From Cytophagaceae bacterium (GTDB lineage: Bacteria; Bacteroidota; Bacteroidia; Cytophagales; UBA9547): a stretch of DNA of 64,000 nt. This document shows, one piece after another, positions 21,448 to 32,530 of the stretch; position 1 is the stretch's first letter, and each line of letters opens with the position of its first letter. The stretch spans positions 23,218 through 87,217 of the forward strand of contig JAIYAU010000061.1 in assembly GCA_027488865.1 (NCBI GenBank). Direction: 5' to 3'. Under the pieces are notes generated by a model. The model was not told the DNA's origin, did no database searches, and was given only the letters and a program-made list of their open reading frames with translations. The position numbers and the translations under genes were made by a program.

Positions 21448-21774
21448 CTATACTGCAAAACTTTCTCCACATCCACACGTACGTGATGCGTTAGGATTTA
21501 TGAATTGAAATCCTTTTCCATTAAGACCATCAGAGAAATCTAAGGTTGTACCTAATAGATACAATAGACTTTTTTTGTCTACTAAGATTTTTACTCCTTT
21601 GTCTTCAAATACTTGATCAGCACTTTCAATTTTATCATCGAACGTAAGGTCGTACATTAATCCTGAGCACCCTCCTCCTTTTACCGAAACCCTAACGTTA
21701 TGATTTTCACTAAGTCCGTCCTTAACTCTAAGGGATGCTACGTGTTCTTTCGCTTTATCTGATATTGTGATCAT
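21448..21774 (-). CDS. HesB/IscA-type iron-sulfur cluster assembly protein
   Basis: SVKGGGCSGLMYDL and C-terminal CGCGESF motifs. Confidence 0.92.
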   Translation of the reverse strand: MITISDKAKEHVASLRVKDGLSENHNVRVSVKGGGCSGLMYDLTFDDKIESADQVFEDKGVKILVDKKSLLYLLGTTLDFSDGLNGKGFQFINPNASRTCGCGESFAV

Positions 21775-21832
21775 ATTTGTTGTTAAAACTAATTCTATTA
21801 ACCTTTAATTGGAATAAATAGTTTGCAAATAT

Positions 21833-21869
21833 AAAAAAAGTGTAGCAATTCTATTACTACACTTTTTTT
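21833..21869. terminator. Intergenic hairpin, possible bidirectional terminator
   Basis: aaaaaagtgtag...ctacactttttt inverted repeat with flanking A/T tracts. Confidence 0.65.
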
Positions 21870-22022
21870 ACACTCCAATTTGGTTGAAAAGATCCCTTAA
21901 AAAAATACAATATAGACGTGCAACTAATAAGAGGTTGTAATTGGTTATTTAGCACCTTCAACCATTAGATGCACATATTCATAAAAAGGTTGCCGTGGTG
22001 AAAATATATTTTTTAGTATTTA

Positions 22023-23354
22023 TTATTTTTTAATATTTAAATACTTAAGAATATCATCATAAAGACCTGATTCGTTGGAATATAAAGCATAGTTGCGTGC
22101 GGTAACAAACCATTCTTTTGTAGAAGGATTTACCTTGGATGCTGCTTTTAACAAATCATTAGTTGTAATAAGCTCCACCTTTCCCGACTTAAAAGATGAT
22201 TTTAATTTTTCTTCGATGGCTATATCAATTACGGCTGTAATATCGGCACCTGAAAAATCTTTAGCAACCTTGGCTATAGATTTATAATCAATGGTTTGAG
22301 TTGGTTTATCTTTCAACTGCACTTTCAAAATAGCCTCTCTACTTTCAGCATCTGGAGGTTGAACAAAAATTATTCTATCAAACCTACCAGGTCTTCTAAA
22401 TGCCGAATCTAGGTGCCAAGGTGTGTTAGTAGCTCCTAAAATTAAAAGACCGTCATTGGATGATTCTACACCATCCAATTCGGCAAGAAATTGGTTTATT
22501 AAGTGCCGTCCGGCAGATTGTTTCATGTCTGATCGGCTGGCGCCTAGTGCATCGATCTCATCAAAAAAAAGTACACAAGGGCTATTCAATCTAGCAGACT
22601 CAAATATGTCATGTAGGTTTTTTTCACTACTTCCAATCCACATGTCCAATATATCACTTATTCCTACCGAAATAAATTTGGCATTTACTTGCCCAGCCGT
22701 AGCTCGTGCAATATGCGTTTTGCCGCAGCCAGGAGGACCATATAAAAGTATACCACCACCTGTTTTTTTACCATAGGCCTTAAAAAGTTCTGGATGATTA
22801 AGTGGTTGAATTATTTTAATGTCAATTTCTTCTTTCACGTTTTCCATTCCTCCTACGTCTGCAAATGATATTTTAGGACGTTCAATGGAAATGGCTAATT
22901 TTTCTAACTCATCAATAAAGTCCTCATTTTCTTGTTCTTTGTTATAACTTATATTTGTTAGCCGGAGTTCTGCATCTAAGGATTCATCTGATAGTTCAGG
23001 ATTTATCTCTAAAAGTTTTTTGTAAACTTCAGCGGACTTGGCAATTGCATTTTCTTTTAATAAAAGTTTAGCATACAACAATAAAAAATCGGTGTCATTG
23101 TTCAATTCTTGTGCAATATCTTCTATGATGACCAGCGCAGTTGCATAATTTTGTTTGTGATAATAAATTTTTACCAATCCCCATTTTGCCTTTACATTTT
23201 CTTCGTTTTGGCTTAATACCTTCTTAAACTCCTCCTCTGCTTCCTCTAATTGATTCACGTCTAAGAGGCTATCGGCAAGATGTAGTCGAAGTGGAATATT
23301 TTCTGGAGATAAAGCTAGTGCTTCTTGTAATATTTTTATGGAGTCGCTATTCAT
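22023..23354 (-). CDS. TPR-AAA+ ATPase (single AAA module, CDC48/SpoVK-like)
   Basis: N-terminal TPRs; GPPGCGKTHIARA Walker A, LFFDEIDALG Walker B, AFRRPGRFDRIIF second region of homology. Confidence 0.9.
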   Translation of the reverse strand: MNSDSIKILQEALALSPENIPLRLHLADSLLDVNQLEEAEEEFKKVLSQNEENVKAKWGLVKIYYHKQNYATALVIIEDIAQELNNDTDFLLLYAKLLLKENAIAKSAEVYKKLLEINPELSDESLDAELRLTNISYNKEQENEDFIDELEKLAISIERPKISFADVGGMENVKEEIDIKIIQPLNHPELFKAYGKKTGGGILLYGPPGCGKTHIARATAGQVNAKFISVGISDILDMWIGSSEKNLHDIFESARLNSPCVLFFDEIDALGASRSDMKQSAGRHLINQFLAELDGVESSNDGLLILGATNTPWHLDSAFRRPGRFDRIIFVQPPDAESREAILKVQLKDKPTQTIDYKSIAKVAKDFSGADITAVIDIAIEEKLKSSFKSGKVELITTNDLLKAASKVNPSTKEWFVTARNYALYSNESGLYDDILKYLNIKK

Positions 23355-23528
23355 AATACTAGAAAAATATACGGTTATTAGTTTGTAAAAATGTTAAATA
23401 ATATGCGAGAAAGAAAATGATTTTGCACATTAACAAACCATTTGCGATTAAAATCATCTAATAACAATGAATGGTAATTAATTCTTATTAGAATGATTTA
23501 TTTCAAAATTTCCTAAGGATGATAGTGT

Positions 23529-24101
23529 TTAAATTGTTTTCAAAACAACTTGTTCTATTATTCTTGGGAAGTGTTCATATTCAAGATTATGTACTTTTTC
23601 TGCAATCTTTTCCAAAGAATCTTCAGGAATGATTGAGCATTTGGCTTGAAAAAGTATTTCCCCTTCATCATAGTTTTCATTTACAAGATGAATGGTAATC
23701 CCAGTTTCCAATTCTCGATTATTTAAAACCGCAGCATGTACATGATTGCCATACATACCTTTTCCGCCATATTTAGGAAGCAAGGCTGGATGAATATTGA
23801 TGATTTTATTTGGATATGCATTGATTAATTGGGTCGGGATAAGCCATAGAAAACCAGCCAAAATTATAAAATCTATCTTGTTTTGTCCTAAAGAATCGAT
23901 AAAGGTAGAATTTTCATAAAAACCTTCTTTTGTAATTAACTGAACTTCAATACCGTACTTTACCAATCTTTGAAAAATAAAGGCTTTGGGATTGTTGCAA
24001 TACACCGCTTTCACATTAACTTGACTGCTATTTTGAAAATACTTAATAATATTTTCGGCGTTGGAACCAGAGCCAGAAGCTATAATGGCAATATTTATCA
24101 T
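23529..24101 (-). CDS. purN: Phosphoribosylglycinamide formyltransferase
   Basis: IASGSGSNAENII, LAGFLWLIP, NIHPALLPKYGGKGMYG. Confidence 0.95.
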   Translation of the reverse strand: MINIAIIASGSGSNAENIIKYFQNSSQVNVKAVYCNNPKAFIFQRLVKYGIEVQLITKEGFYENSTFIDSLGQNKIDFIILAGFLWLIPTQLINAYPNKIINIHPALLPKYGGKGMYGNHVHAAVLNNRELETGITIHLVNENYDEGEILFQAKCSIIPEDSLEKIAEKVHNLEYEHFPRIIEQVVLKTI

Positions 24102-24119
24102 TAAATTAAACTTAGTTAT

Positions 24120-24998
24120 TTATGGCCAAAAGAACATGCTAAAAACTCCTCCAAGCATGATTAACTTACAAGCAAAACTTAGCTCCGAAAAGAGTTTTCG
24201 GGTATCGGCACGATAAACATAATAAGAAAACAAACCCATGCTAACAAACATAAAATAAGCTAGAATCTTTAAAAGTTGAATTTGATAATAAAAAGCGATT
24301 AAAAAGTGGAATGTTACAAGTATTATTGAAATAGAATAAACTATGTTTTTAGTATTTCTGATACCATAAACAATCGGCAAAGTACGGCATCCAAAACTTT
24401 CATCCCCTTTAATGTCTTCCATATCCTTAATTATTTCTCTTATTAAAGAAATTAGAAAAGAAAATATTGCATAAACACCTACTTGTTCATAACCCTTATG
24501 GTAATAAATAGATACCACTATGATCGCCATGCCTGTAAGAAACGAAATTGCCAGATTTCCCATTAAAGCTTTACGCTTCATGTCATTAGAATAGTACCAT
24601 AGGATAAAGGAGGATACTAAAGTGATGGCACCAATTTTAAAACTAACTGCACAGGCAAGCAATACACTCAGAAAACTCAGTACAAAATGGAGTAACATAG
24701 CCTCTCTTCTTCTAATGATTCGGTCTATAACCATTCTCTTTGGTTTATTTACTGCATCTATTTTAACATCATAGTAATCGTTAATTATATATCCAGCAGC
24801 AGCCACCAAAAAAGTAGAAACCACCACCAAAAACAGTTTGGTATCTGTTAAATATTCATACCAATATTTTGATGGACCAATTAAAAATATCGCAACAGCG
24901 TATTGTGTAAAGCTGATTATCAATAGGTTAAAAACCCGAATTAACCTTAAGAAACCAACCAGAATCCAAGCGAGTTTTTTGCCTTTGTAATTAGCCAT
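24120..24998 (-). CDS. UbiA-family prenyltransferase
   Basis: NDYYDVKIDAVNKPKRMV and DMEDIKGDESFGCRTLPI Asp-rich motifs; multiple TM segments. Confidence 0.9.
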   Translation of the reverse strand: MANYKGKKLAWILVGFLRLIRVFNLLIISFTQYAVAIFLIGPSKYWYEYLTDTKLFLVVVSTFLVAAAGYIINDYYDVKIDAVNKPKRMVIDRIIRRREAMLLHFVLSFLSVLLACAVSFKIGAITLVSSFILWYYSNDMKRKALMGNLAISFLTGMAIIVVSIYYHKGYEQVGVYAIFSFLISLIREIIKDMEDIKGDESFGCRTLPIVYGIRNTKNIVYSISIILVTFHFLIAFYYQIQLLKILAYFMFVSMGLFSYYVYRADTRKLFSELSFACKLIMLGGVFSMFFWP

Positions 24999-25500
24999 TT
25001 GCCCTATTATTTGTTATTGACCATTTGTTTTGAGATTTTAGAACAAGTTCTATAACTTCTCTTACTGCGCCATTACCACCATTTTTAGTAGAGATATAGT
25101 TACTAATATGTTTAATTTCTTCACTCGCGTCTGCTGGGCACGTTGCAACTCCACATAGTGTTAACACTTCAAAGTCGGGTAGGTCATCGCCCATATATAA
25201 AATATTTTTGAAGGCTAGGTTATGCTTTTTAACATAACTGTTAAGCACATCGACCTTATTTTTAACACCCAAAAATACATCCTTAATTCCTAAAAATTCT
25301 AGCCGTTTCCTTACACCTTCTTGAGCGCCACCGGAGATGATAGCTACTCTAAAACCTAATTGAAGTGCCTTTTCGATAGCATAACCGTCTTTGACCAAAA
25401 ATGTGCGTACCTGCTCTCCTGACTCGTAACAAACCACCCTCCCATCGGTGAGTACTCCGTCCACATCAAAAATAAAAACTGATATTTCTGTTAGATCCAA
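24991..25500 (-). CDS. HAD hydrolase, KdsC-like (KDO-8-phosphate phosphatase family)
   Basis: FIFDVDGVLTDGRV, IISGG, YMGDDLPDFEVL. Confidence 0.88.
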   Translation of the reverse strand: MDLTEISVFIFDVDGVLTDGRVVCYESGEQVRTFLVKDGYAIEKALQLGFRVAIISGGAQEGVRKRLEFLGIKDVFLGVKNKVDVLNSYVKKHNLAFKNILYMGDDLPDFEVLTLCGVATCPADASEEIKHISNYISTKNGGNGAVREVIELVLKSQNKWSITNNRANG

Positions 25501-25780
25501 AATTACATTATTTACAAACTTGTTTCAAGGTAAAAGGTAAGGACGACAAAACAAAGAAACAAAAGACCTTTTTTACAATCCGAGTTACTTTATCATTTTT
25601 GGTTTTTAAAAATGAACATCTAAAAAGCTATAATAGAGATACCAGTTGGTAAAACTGGATACATTTAAACTTAGAAATTATTAATATCGTCATTTTATTA
25701 TATATAAAAATTTTAAGCTTCATACATAACTTCTATATTTGAATTGTGTTTATTAGTGTGATAGTTAAAAGTTGGTAATT

Positions 25781-26617
25781 ATGTCTCAAGCAGATTGGAA
25801 AAAGGTAAAAGATTTTAAAGATATCATATATAGCAAATGGTCAGGAATTGCCAAAATAAGCATCAACAGACCACATGTGCATAATGCATTCACTCCATTA
25901 ACAGTGTCGGAGCTTTCAGAAGCTATGGAACTTGCGCGACAAGATGCTGAAGTTGGCGTAGTCATTCTCACGGGCGAACCGCACCCAGAATGGGGCTGGA
26001 AGGCTTTCTGCTCTGGAGGAGATCAAAAGGTGCGTGGCAATGGTGGCTATGTAGGAGAAGATGGAGTACCTAGGTTGAATGTCCTTGATTTACAAATGCA
26101 AATCAGACGAATCCCAAAGCCTGTAATTGCCATGGTGGCTGGTTGGGCTATTGGTGGAGGACACGTACTTCATGTAGTTTGTGACCTATCTATAGCTGCT
26201 GACAATGCACGATTTGGACAAACAGGCCCAATTGTAGGTAGCTTCGACGGTGGTTTTGGTGCCTCCTATTTAGCAAGAATAGTTGGCCAAAAAAAGGCCA
26301 GAGAAATTTGGTTTTTGTGTGACCAATACGACGCTCAAGAGGCACTAGATATGGGACTAGTAAATAAAGTTGTACCACTTGATAAACTGGAAGAAGCAAC
26401 AATTGAATGGTGCAAGAAAATTTTAGAGAAAAGTCCGATTGCATTAAGAATGCTAAAGTCTTCATTTAATGCTGAACTTGACGGACAAGCAGGGATTCAA
26501 GAACTTGCTGGCAATGCCACCTTATTATATTATCTATCTGAAGAAGGAAAGGAGGGTAAAAATGCTTTTGTAGAAAAACGTAAGCCCGATTGGAGTAAAT
26601 TCCCTAAGTTTCCATAA
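25781..26617 (+). CDS. menB: 1,4-dihydroxy-2-naphthoyl-CoA synthase
   Basis: [45 protein letters not shown] at 25781 preferred over upstream TTG at 25772. Confidence 0.95.
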   Translation: MSQADWKKVKDFKDIIYSKWSGIAKISINRPHVHNAFTPLTVSELSEAMELARQDAEVGVVILTGEPHPEWGWKAFCSGGDQKVRGNGGYVGEDGVPRLNVLDLQMQIRRIPKPVIAMVAGWAIGGGHVLHVVCDLSIAADNARFGQTGPIVGSFDGGFGASYLARIVGQKKAREIWFLCDQYDAQEALDMGLVNKVVPLDKLEEATIEWCKKILEKSPIALRMLKSSFNAELDGQAGIQELAGNATLLYYLSEEGKEGKNAFVEKRKPDWSKFPKFP

Positions 26618-26669
26618 TCTATTGAATTTTTGTTAGTAATGCGGCTAATTAGGTATAAATGAAATAATC

Positions 26670-27443
26670 ATGTTCTTTTTCTTGTCCAAAACACTGTTTT
26701 ATTTTTTAATGCCGATCAGTTGGATTGTATCCTTGATGATTATATCGCTGATTTCTAACAAGCCTTTATTAAAAAAAAGAACCCTTATTGCTGCCATAAC
26801 TTTGTTGATTGTATTTGGAAATGAATTTTTAATAAATAGTTGGGCGAATTTTTGGGAGATACAACCAACACCGTATGCTGAAATTACCAATACCTACGAC
26901 TACGGTATAGTACTTACTGGTGTGGCAATGTATAAAAAACCAGATGATCGGGTTTATTTTAGTAAAGGCGCGGATCGGGTAACCCATGCAATTCAGCTAT
27001 ACAAACTTGGAATTATTAAAAGCGTATTAATAACTGGTGGGAAAGCGGGCGTAATAGAATATGGACCAGCAGAGGCAGATCAATTAAAAAAGGTTTTCTT
27101 GTTGGCAGGTGTGCCTGATTCAAATATTTTTATTGAAAATAAAGCTAAAAACACTTTCGAAAATGCCCAATATACTGCAAATATTTTAACCAAAATACAA
27201 AAATCACCCCATTCCAAGCCTTCTTTGCTCTTAATTACCTCTGCCTTTCATATGCGAAGGGCAATAGGATGTTTTGAAAAAGCTGGATTAAATGCGGATA
27301 TGTTTCCAGTGGATTATTACGGACATGAGCCAATTTACAGTGATCTTTTTCCAATTCCTAAAGAAGGGCCATTTGCCAAGTGGAGCTTGTTTATTCATGA
27401 ATTAATTGGTTTTGTTACTTACAAAATCTTGGGAAAGTGTTAA
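26670..27443 (+). CDS. YdcF family (DUF218) membrane protein
   Basis: YGIVLTGV..., LITGGKAG, LLITSAFHMRRAIGCFEKAGL. Confidence 0.88.
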   Translation: MFFFLSKTLFYFLMPISWIVSLMIISLISNKPLLKKRTLIAAITLLIVFGNEFLINSWANFWEIQPTPYAEITNTYDYGIVLTGVAMYKKPDDRVYFSKGADRVTHAIQLYKLGIIKSVLITGGKAGVIEYGPAEADQLKKVFLLAGVPDSNIFIENKAKNTFENAQYTANILTKIQKSPHSKPSLLLITSAFHMRRAIGCFEKAGLNADMFPVDYYGHEPIYSDLFPIPKEGPFAKWSLFIHELIGFVTYKILGKC

Positions 27444-27663
27444 ATCACTCATTTAAATTATAGGTATACTTCTAGGTTTTTAGTCAATATTAAGAAAATA
27501 AACCGGCGTTTTAACCGAGATTAATCAAAAGAAATTATAGAAAATGCAACTCTGAAAAAGTTCGAACAATTTAGTACGAAAAAAAAATTAACTTTTGGAA
27601 GGCTTAACTCCATAAAGGATTCTAGGGCTAAATGTTGTAAATGCCTTAACAAGAATCAAACAA

Positions 27664-27696
27664 AGGAGGCTGCTCTATTCTTGGCAGCCTCTTTTG
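27664..27696. terminator. Hairpin between convergent YdcF and RND genes
   Basis: ggaggctgc...ggcagcctctttt. Confidence 0.7.
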
Positions 27697-27753
27697 CATT
27701 GTGGGTAAAATATACTAAATTTTTAACGCTTTAAATATTATTTGAATAGGCTT

Positions 27754-30700
27754 CTATTTTACTAAAGCTATTGCTGTTTTCTTTTTATTTTTCATGTTCA
27801 ATTTGAGTCTTTCACTAAGCAAGTACATACACGGTACTAAAACTAGCGTAAGGAAAGTGGCAAATGACAACCCAAAGATAATGGTCCATGAAAGAGGCCC
27901 CCAGAACGCCACACTATCACCACCAAAATGTATATGTGGCTCAAAGCTTGTAAATAACCCAACGAAGTCAATATTAAAGCCAATGGCAAGTGGTATTAAA
28001 CCTAAAATAGCAGCCATGGCTGTTAGTATTACAGGAGTTAACCTGATTTTACCAGCCATTAGAAGTGCTTCATAAAGCTCATGCCCCCTTTCTCTTAGCT
28101 CGTCAGTAAACTCCACAATCAGAATTCCGTTTTTCACCACAATACCTGCTAAACCAACTATGCCTATCCCTGTCATGATTATTACAAAGTCCATGTGGAA
28201 AATTGTGTAACCTAATAGCACCCCAATAACGCTAAAGAAAATCTCGGTTAGAATGATTATCGGCTTACTAATTGAATTAAACTGCGTTACCAAAATCGCA
28301 AAGATCATCAAAATTGAAAGCATCAAAGAAAATCCAAGATAATTGGAAGTTTCTGCTTGATCTTCTTGCTCTCCTCCCATTTTAATTTCATAACCATCCT
28401 TCATTTTAAAGTTTGGTATAGATGCGTTGATTTTTGCTACGATTTCATTGGCTGTATACCCAGTCAACACATTTGAATTAATAGTAACTACACGTTTTTG
28501 ATTTTTACGTTTTATCGCGCCATAGGTATTGCTATATTTAATTTTAGCCACGGATGATACAGGGATTTGTCTAATCAAACCACCCATATTCATATCTCTA
28601 AAAGTAATATTCATGTTCATTACCTCATCAATTTTATTACGTTGATCTACTTGATATCTGATCATAATAGGATTTTCATCTTCACCATCACGATATTTAG
28701 TAGCCAACTCTTTACCAAATATGGCTGATCTTATTTCCATACCAATTTGACCTGTTGATATCCCTTCACGATTTGCTCGTTCGCGATCTATATCAATAAC
28801 GATCTCTGGCTTCTTATCCACTAGATCGGATCTTAATTTTTCAATTCCCTCTATCTTTTGATTTTCGATGTACCTAATAAAATCGTTAGAGATTTCAATT
28901 AAGTCTTTAAATTCGTCACCACTTATCTCAATACTAATTGGTGGGCCAGTAGGAGGTCCTCCTTGCTCTTGATCTACCGTGATTTGAACACCAGGCATTG
29001 GAAGCGCATTAAAAGTAGCCCTAATTTTATCTAAATATTCCCTTGTAGACTCTCCGTGGCGTTTACCAAATTCAACAAATGCTACCGAAACTTTACCTTT
29101 ATGTGGTTGTGGACTTCTATCAGGGTCACTTGGGTCAGTAACACCGATTGTCACGTTGGAAATAATTGACTCAACGATTTTGTTGCTATCGCCTACCACT
29201 TCAAACACTTTGTTTTCAACCACTTTGGTAATAGAGTCAGTTACCGCTTGATCTGTACCTACCGGCATTCCCACATATACATATACAAAGTTAGGATCTG
29301 CAATAGGGAAAAATAACACATTAGGTTTTGAAGCCCCAAAGATAAAAATTGAGCCAAAAAACAATACGACAGTACCAATTAACAACAAAATTGGATGGTT
29401 TTTCTGTAATGCCCAACGAAGTAAACCTTCATATTTGTGAGTAACAGCAGGCCAAATTTTTGTTTGGAATGTTTTGATGGCTGGTTCAAAAATATATTTG
29501 TTCACCCAAAGCATGATCATAAGGAATAACAAAAAGTTCCCCATACCTACCACACCAGCAAGATAGAAAATTAATGCCAAGGCGATGAAAACTATTGAAG
29601 CTATAATAATTCCTTTATTAGCGTCAAAAAATGATTTGCCTTTTTGTGCTTCGTCATGTCCCTCTTTTTTCATGAAAGACACTGCGAAAACTGGATTAAT
29701 TATAAATGCTACGAATAAAGAGGCCAACAAAGTGATAATGATGGTAATAGGTAGAAAATACATGAACTTACCCACTATACCTGGCAAAAAAGTTAATGGT
29801 GCGAAAGGCGCCATAGTCGTAAGTGTACCCGCAAGCACAGGCACAAACACCTCTCCTGCCGCCTTTTTTGCAGCAGTTGCCACATCAATGTGTTCTTCAT
29901 GATAAATACGATGGGTATTTTCGATAACCACAATCGCGTCATCAACCACAATACCTAGTGCAAATAAGAAGGCAAACAAAACGATCATGTTAAGAGAGAA
30001 ATCGAACATTGGCAATGGAATGATCAAAAACGCTACGAACATTGACAATGGAACTGAAAGTCCAACAAAAAGAGCATTGGTAGTTCCCATAAAAAACATC
30101 AAAATCAAGGTAACTAACACAAAACCAATAATGATGGTGTTAATTAAGTCATTTAGGGTTACCCTTGTTTCTTTAGATTGATCCCCCGTAATTACAACTT
30201 TAAGATCTGAAGGATATTTACTTTTCTGTAAGTCCGTCATGATGGTTTGTACCTTGTCGGAAGCGGCAATAAGATTTTCTCCCGAGCGTTTTACTACGTT
30301 AAGGGTAATTACATTTTTTTTACCCAAACGTGCATAACTTTCCTTTTCTTCAAAATCGTATTTAACTTCTGCAATGTCCTTTAGATAAACTGGAGACCCG
30401 TTGGTGGAGGTAACTATAATATTTTTGATTTCGTCAGGAGTTTTAAATTCACCTTTAATACTCACGGTACGTTTCATTTCATCAACTTTAATTAAGCCTC
30501 CTGAAATGGTCCTATTTTCATAATCTAACGCATTTTCGATATCACGCATCGTTACCTGCGCAATATTCATTTTATACATATCAACATTGATTTGCATTTC
30601 TCTGTCTAGTGCACCTACCAGGTCTACACGGGTAATTTCACGCAAGCTTTCAATTTTATCTTTTGCGTCTTCAGCGTACTTTTTAAGTTTATCAAGGTCA

Positions 30701-31164
30701 TAATCACCTGAAATATTTACATACATGATTGGCAAATCCGAAAAGTTCACCTCAGTTACCGTTGGTTCTGCAGTGAGGGTGGTAGGCAAATCCTTCCGAG
30801 CTTGATCCACACGATCTTTTACCCTTTGTTTGGCCGTTTCCACTTTTACATCAGGATTAAACTCTACTGTAATAACTGAATAATCTTGTAAAGACGTGCT
30901 GGTCATCTTTTTAACACCAGAGGCTGCCTTTATTTGTTTCTCTAGTTTTCTAGTAATAATGTTCTCCATATCTTCTGGTGAGGTACCAGCTTGAATGGTT
31001 TGAACATAAATTGTAGGAATTACAATATCAGGAAACTTCTCTTTAGGAAGTGAAATGTATGACAATATCCCAAAAAGAGTGATAATAATAGTAAGTATAT
31101 AAATACTCGTCTTGTTGTCAATAGACCAACTGGTAGGCTTATATTCTTTGAACGGGTTCTTCAT
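27754..31164 (-). CDS. RND efflux transporter permease
   Basis: 1136 aa; LPKEKFPDIVIPTIYVQTIQAGTSPEDMEN, GIVVDDAIVVIENTHRI, GLAGIVVKNGILIVEFTDELRERG. Confidence 0.95.
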   Translation of the reverse strand: MKNPFKEYKPTSWSIDNKTSIYILTIIITLFGILSYISLPKEKFPDIVIPTIYVQTIQAGTSPEDMENIITRKLEKQIKAASGVKKMTSTSLQDYSVITVEFNPDVKVETAKQRVKDRVDQARKDLPTTLTAEPTVTEVNFSDLPIMYVNISGDYDLDKLKKYAEDAKDKIESLREITRVDLVGALDREMQINVDMYKMNIAQVTMRDIENALDYENRTISGGLIKVDEMKRTVSIKGEFKTPDEIKNIIVTSTNGSPVYLKDIAEVKYDFEEKESYARLGKKNVITLNVVKRSGENLIAASDKVQTIMTDLQKSKYPSDLKVVITGDQSKETRVTLNDLINTIIIGFVLVTLILMFFMGTTNALFVGLSVPLSMFVAFLIIPLPMFDFSLNMIVLFAFLFALGIVVDDAIVVIENTHRIYHEEHIDVATAAKKAAGEVFVPVLAGTLTTMAPFAPLTFLPGIVGKFMYFLPITIIITLLASLFVAFIINPVFAVSFMKKEGHDEAQKGKSFFDANKGIIIASIVFIALALIFYLAGVVGMGNFLLFLMIMLWVNKYIFEPAIKTFQTKIWPAVTHKYEGLLRWALQKNHPILLLIGTVVLFFGSIFIFGASKPNVLFFPIADPNFVYVYVGMPVGTDQAVTDSITKVVENKVFEVVGDSNKIVESIISNVTIGVTDPSDPDRSPQPHKGKVSVAFVEFGKRHGESTREYLDKIRATFNALPMPGVQITVDQEQGGPPTGPPISIEISGDEFKDLIEISNDFIRYIENQKIEGIEKLRSDLVDKKPEIVIDIDRERANREGISTGQIGMEIRSAIFGKELATKYRDGEDENPIMIRYQVDQRNKIDEVMNMNITFRDMNMGGLIRQIPVSSVAKIKYSNTYGAIKRKNQKRVVTINSNVLTGYTANEIVAKINASIPNFKMKDGYEIKMGGEQEDQAETSNYLGFSLMLSILMIFAILVTQFNSISKPIIILTEIFFSVIGVLLGYTIFHMDFVIIMTGIGIVGLAGIVVKNGILIVEFTDELRERGHELYEALLMAGKIRLTPVILTAMAAILGLIPLAIGFNIDFVGLFTSFEPHIHFGGDSVAFWGPLSWTIIFGLSFATFLTLVLVPCMYLLSERLKLNMKNKKKTAIALVK

Positions 31165-31384
31165 TTTATTTTAGATTTTAGATGATCTAATTATGTTTTT
31201 TATGATTTATTAAAGCGCAAAAATGGATAAAAGCAAGTTTTACTAACTTAACTACTTCGGCAAGAACATATATTTCACTTCTTGTATTTTTGTCTTACCT
31301 GTTCTTAAGTAACGAAGTTTTTAAAAATCCTTGTAAATTGAGGTAACCCCAATCTTTTTGATCTCCAAAATCAACTTTATGTTT

Positions 31385-32500
31385 TTAAAAGCTAATTTCC
31401 TGTCCATTAACCAAGTCAAGGTATCCAGCAGTAATAATTTTATCACCTTCTGCCAATCCTTCTGTTATTTCAGCCCTCGTACCATAACTTTTACCAACAG
31501 ATACAGTTCTTCTAGTTGCTTTTGTGCCATCTACCACATACACAAATTGACCGTCTAATCCAGTTTGAATAATATTAACAGGAATTACTACGGCATTTTT
31601 ATTAGCATAATCTCTTATTTTAATTTTAACAATCATGTTTGGTTTTACGCCACCTGGATTGCCATTAAGTTTACTTTCAATTGTAAAAGTGCGACTCATT
31701 GGGTTAATTATTTCTCCCACATTGGTGATCCTAGTATTTTGCGTTTTGTTAACATCCTCAAACAAAACTTCAATTTCATCCCCTTGATTTACTTTAGAAG
31801 AATAAGTTTCAGCTACTTCTGCGCTTACCTTAAGGCCACCATTATTATTTACTATTCTAAAAACTGGGCCGGGGCCTACACTTTCGCCTTCTCTGTAGAT
31901 TAATTTATCCACAACACCATCTTGGGTGGCTGTTATGCGTGAATAACTTAATTGGGTTTGTAAACTAGCCAACTTTTTCTCTAAAGATTCTTTGTTATTT
32001 TTAGCCTGTAAATATTGTATTTCAGTACCGATTTTTTCGTCCCACAGGGCTTTTTGTTTTTCGTAAACAATATTTACCAATTCCATACTGGTTTTAAGTT
32101 CCGCAATTCCTCTTTCTACTTGTTCGGCATCAATTTGAGCAAGCAATTGGCCTCTTTTTACAAAATCACCTTCTTTTACATAAACTTTAGTAAGTTTTCC
32201 GCCCATTTGAGCACTTACAAGAATATTGTTATCCGATTCTACTTTGCCTTGAATGTCTAAATAATGGCTAAACAGATCCTTTTTGACCTCTGAAATACCT
32301 ACTAAAACACCCTTTGTTTTTTTGGTGGTATCCTCTTTGGCTATTTCTTCCTCTAATTTGGAAATTTCAGATGCGAGTTGGGTTTGTTGGGTCTTTAGTG
32401 CCTGTAATTTGGCTTTTTTGTCCTGTCCCCCTTTGTCACCGCAAGAAACCAAAGCTGCGGCAGCTAGTAAGATTAAAAATACTTTTGTAATTGCTTTCAT
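31385..32500 (-). CDS. RND efflux periplasmic adaptor subunit (lipoprotein)
   Basis: Lipobox LVSCGDK; barrel-sandwich motifs; operonic with RND and TolC. Confidence 0.92.
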   Translation of the reverse strand: MKAITKVFLILLAAAALVSCGDKGGQDKKAKLQALKTQQTQLASEISKLEEEIAKEDTTKKTKGVLVGISEVKKDLFSHYLDIQGKVESDNNILVSAQMGGKLTKVYVKEGDFVKRGQLLAQIDAEQVERGIAELKTSMELVNIVYEKQKALWDEKIGTEIQYLQAKNNKESLEKKLASLQTQLSYSRITATQDGVVDKLIYREGESVGPGPVFRIVNNNGGLKVSAEVAETYSSKVNQGDEIEVLFEDVNKTQNTRITNVGEIINPMSRTFTIESKLNGNPGGVKPNMIVKIKIRDYANKNAVVIPVNIIQTGLDGQFVYVVDGTKATRRTVSVGKSYGTRAEITEGLAEGDKIITAGYLDLVNGQEISF

Positions 32501-32530
32501 TGTTATTAAGTTTATGATTTTTAGAATGAT

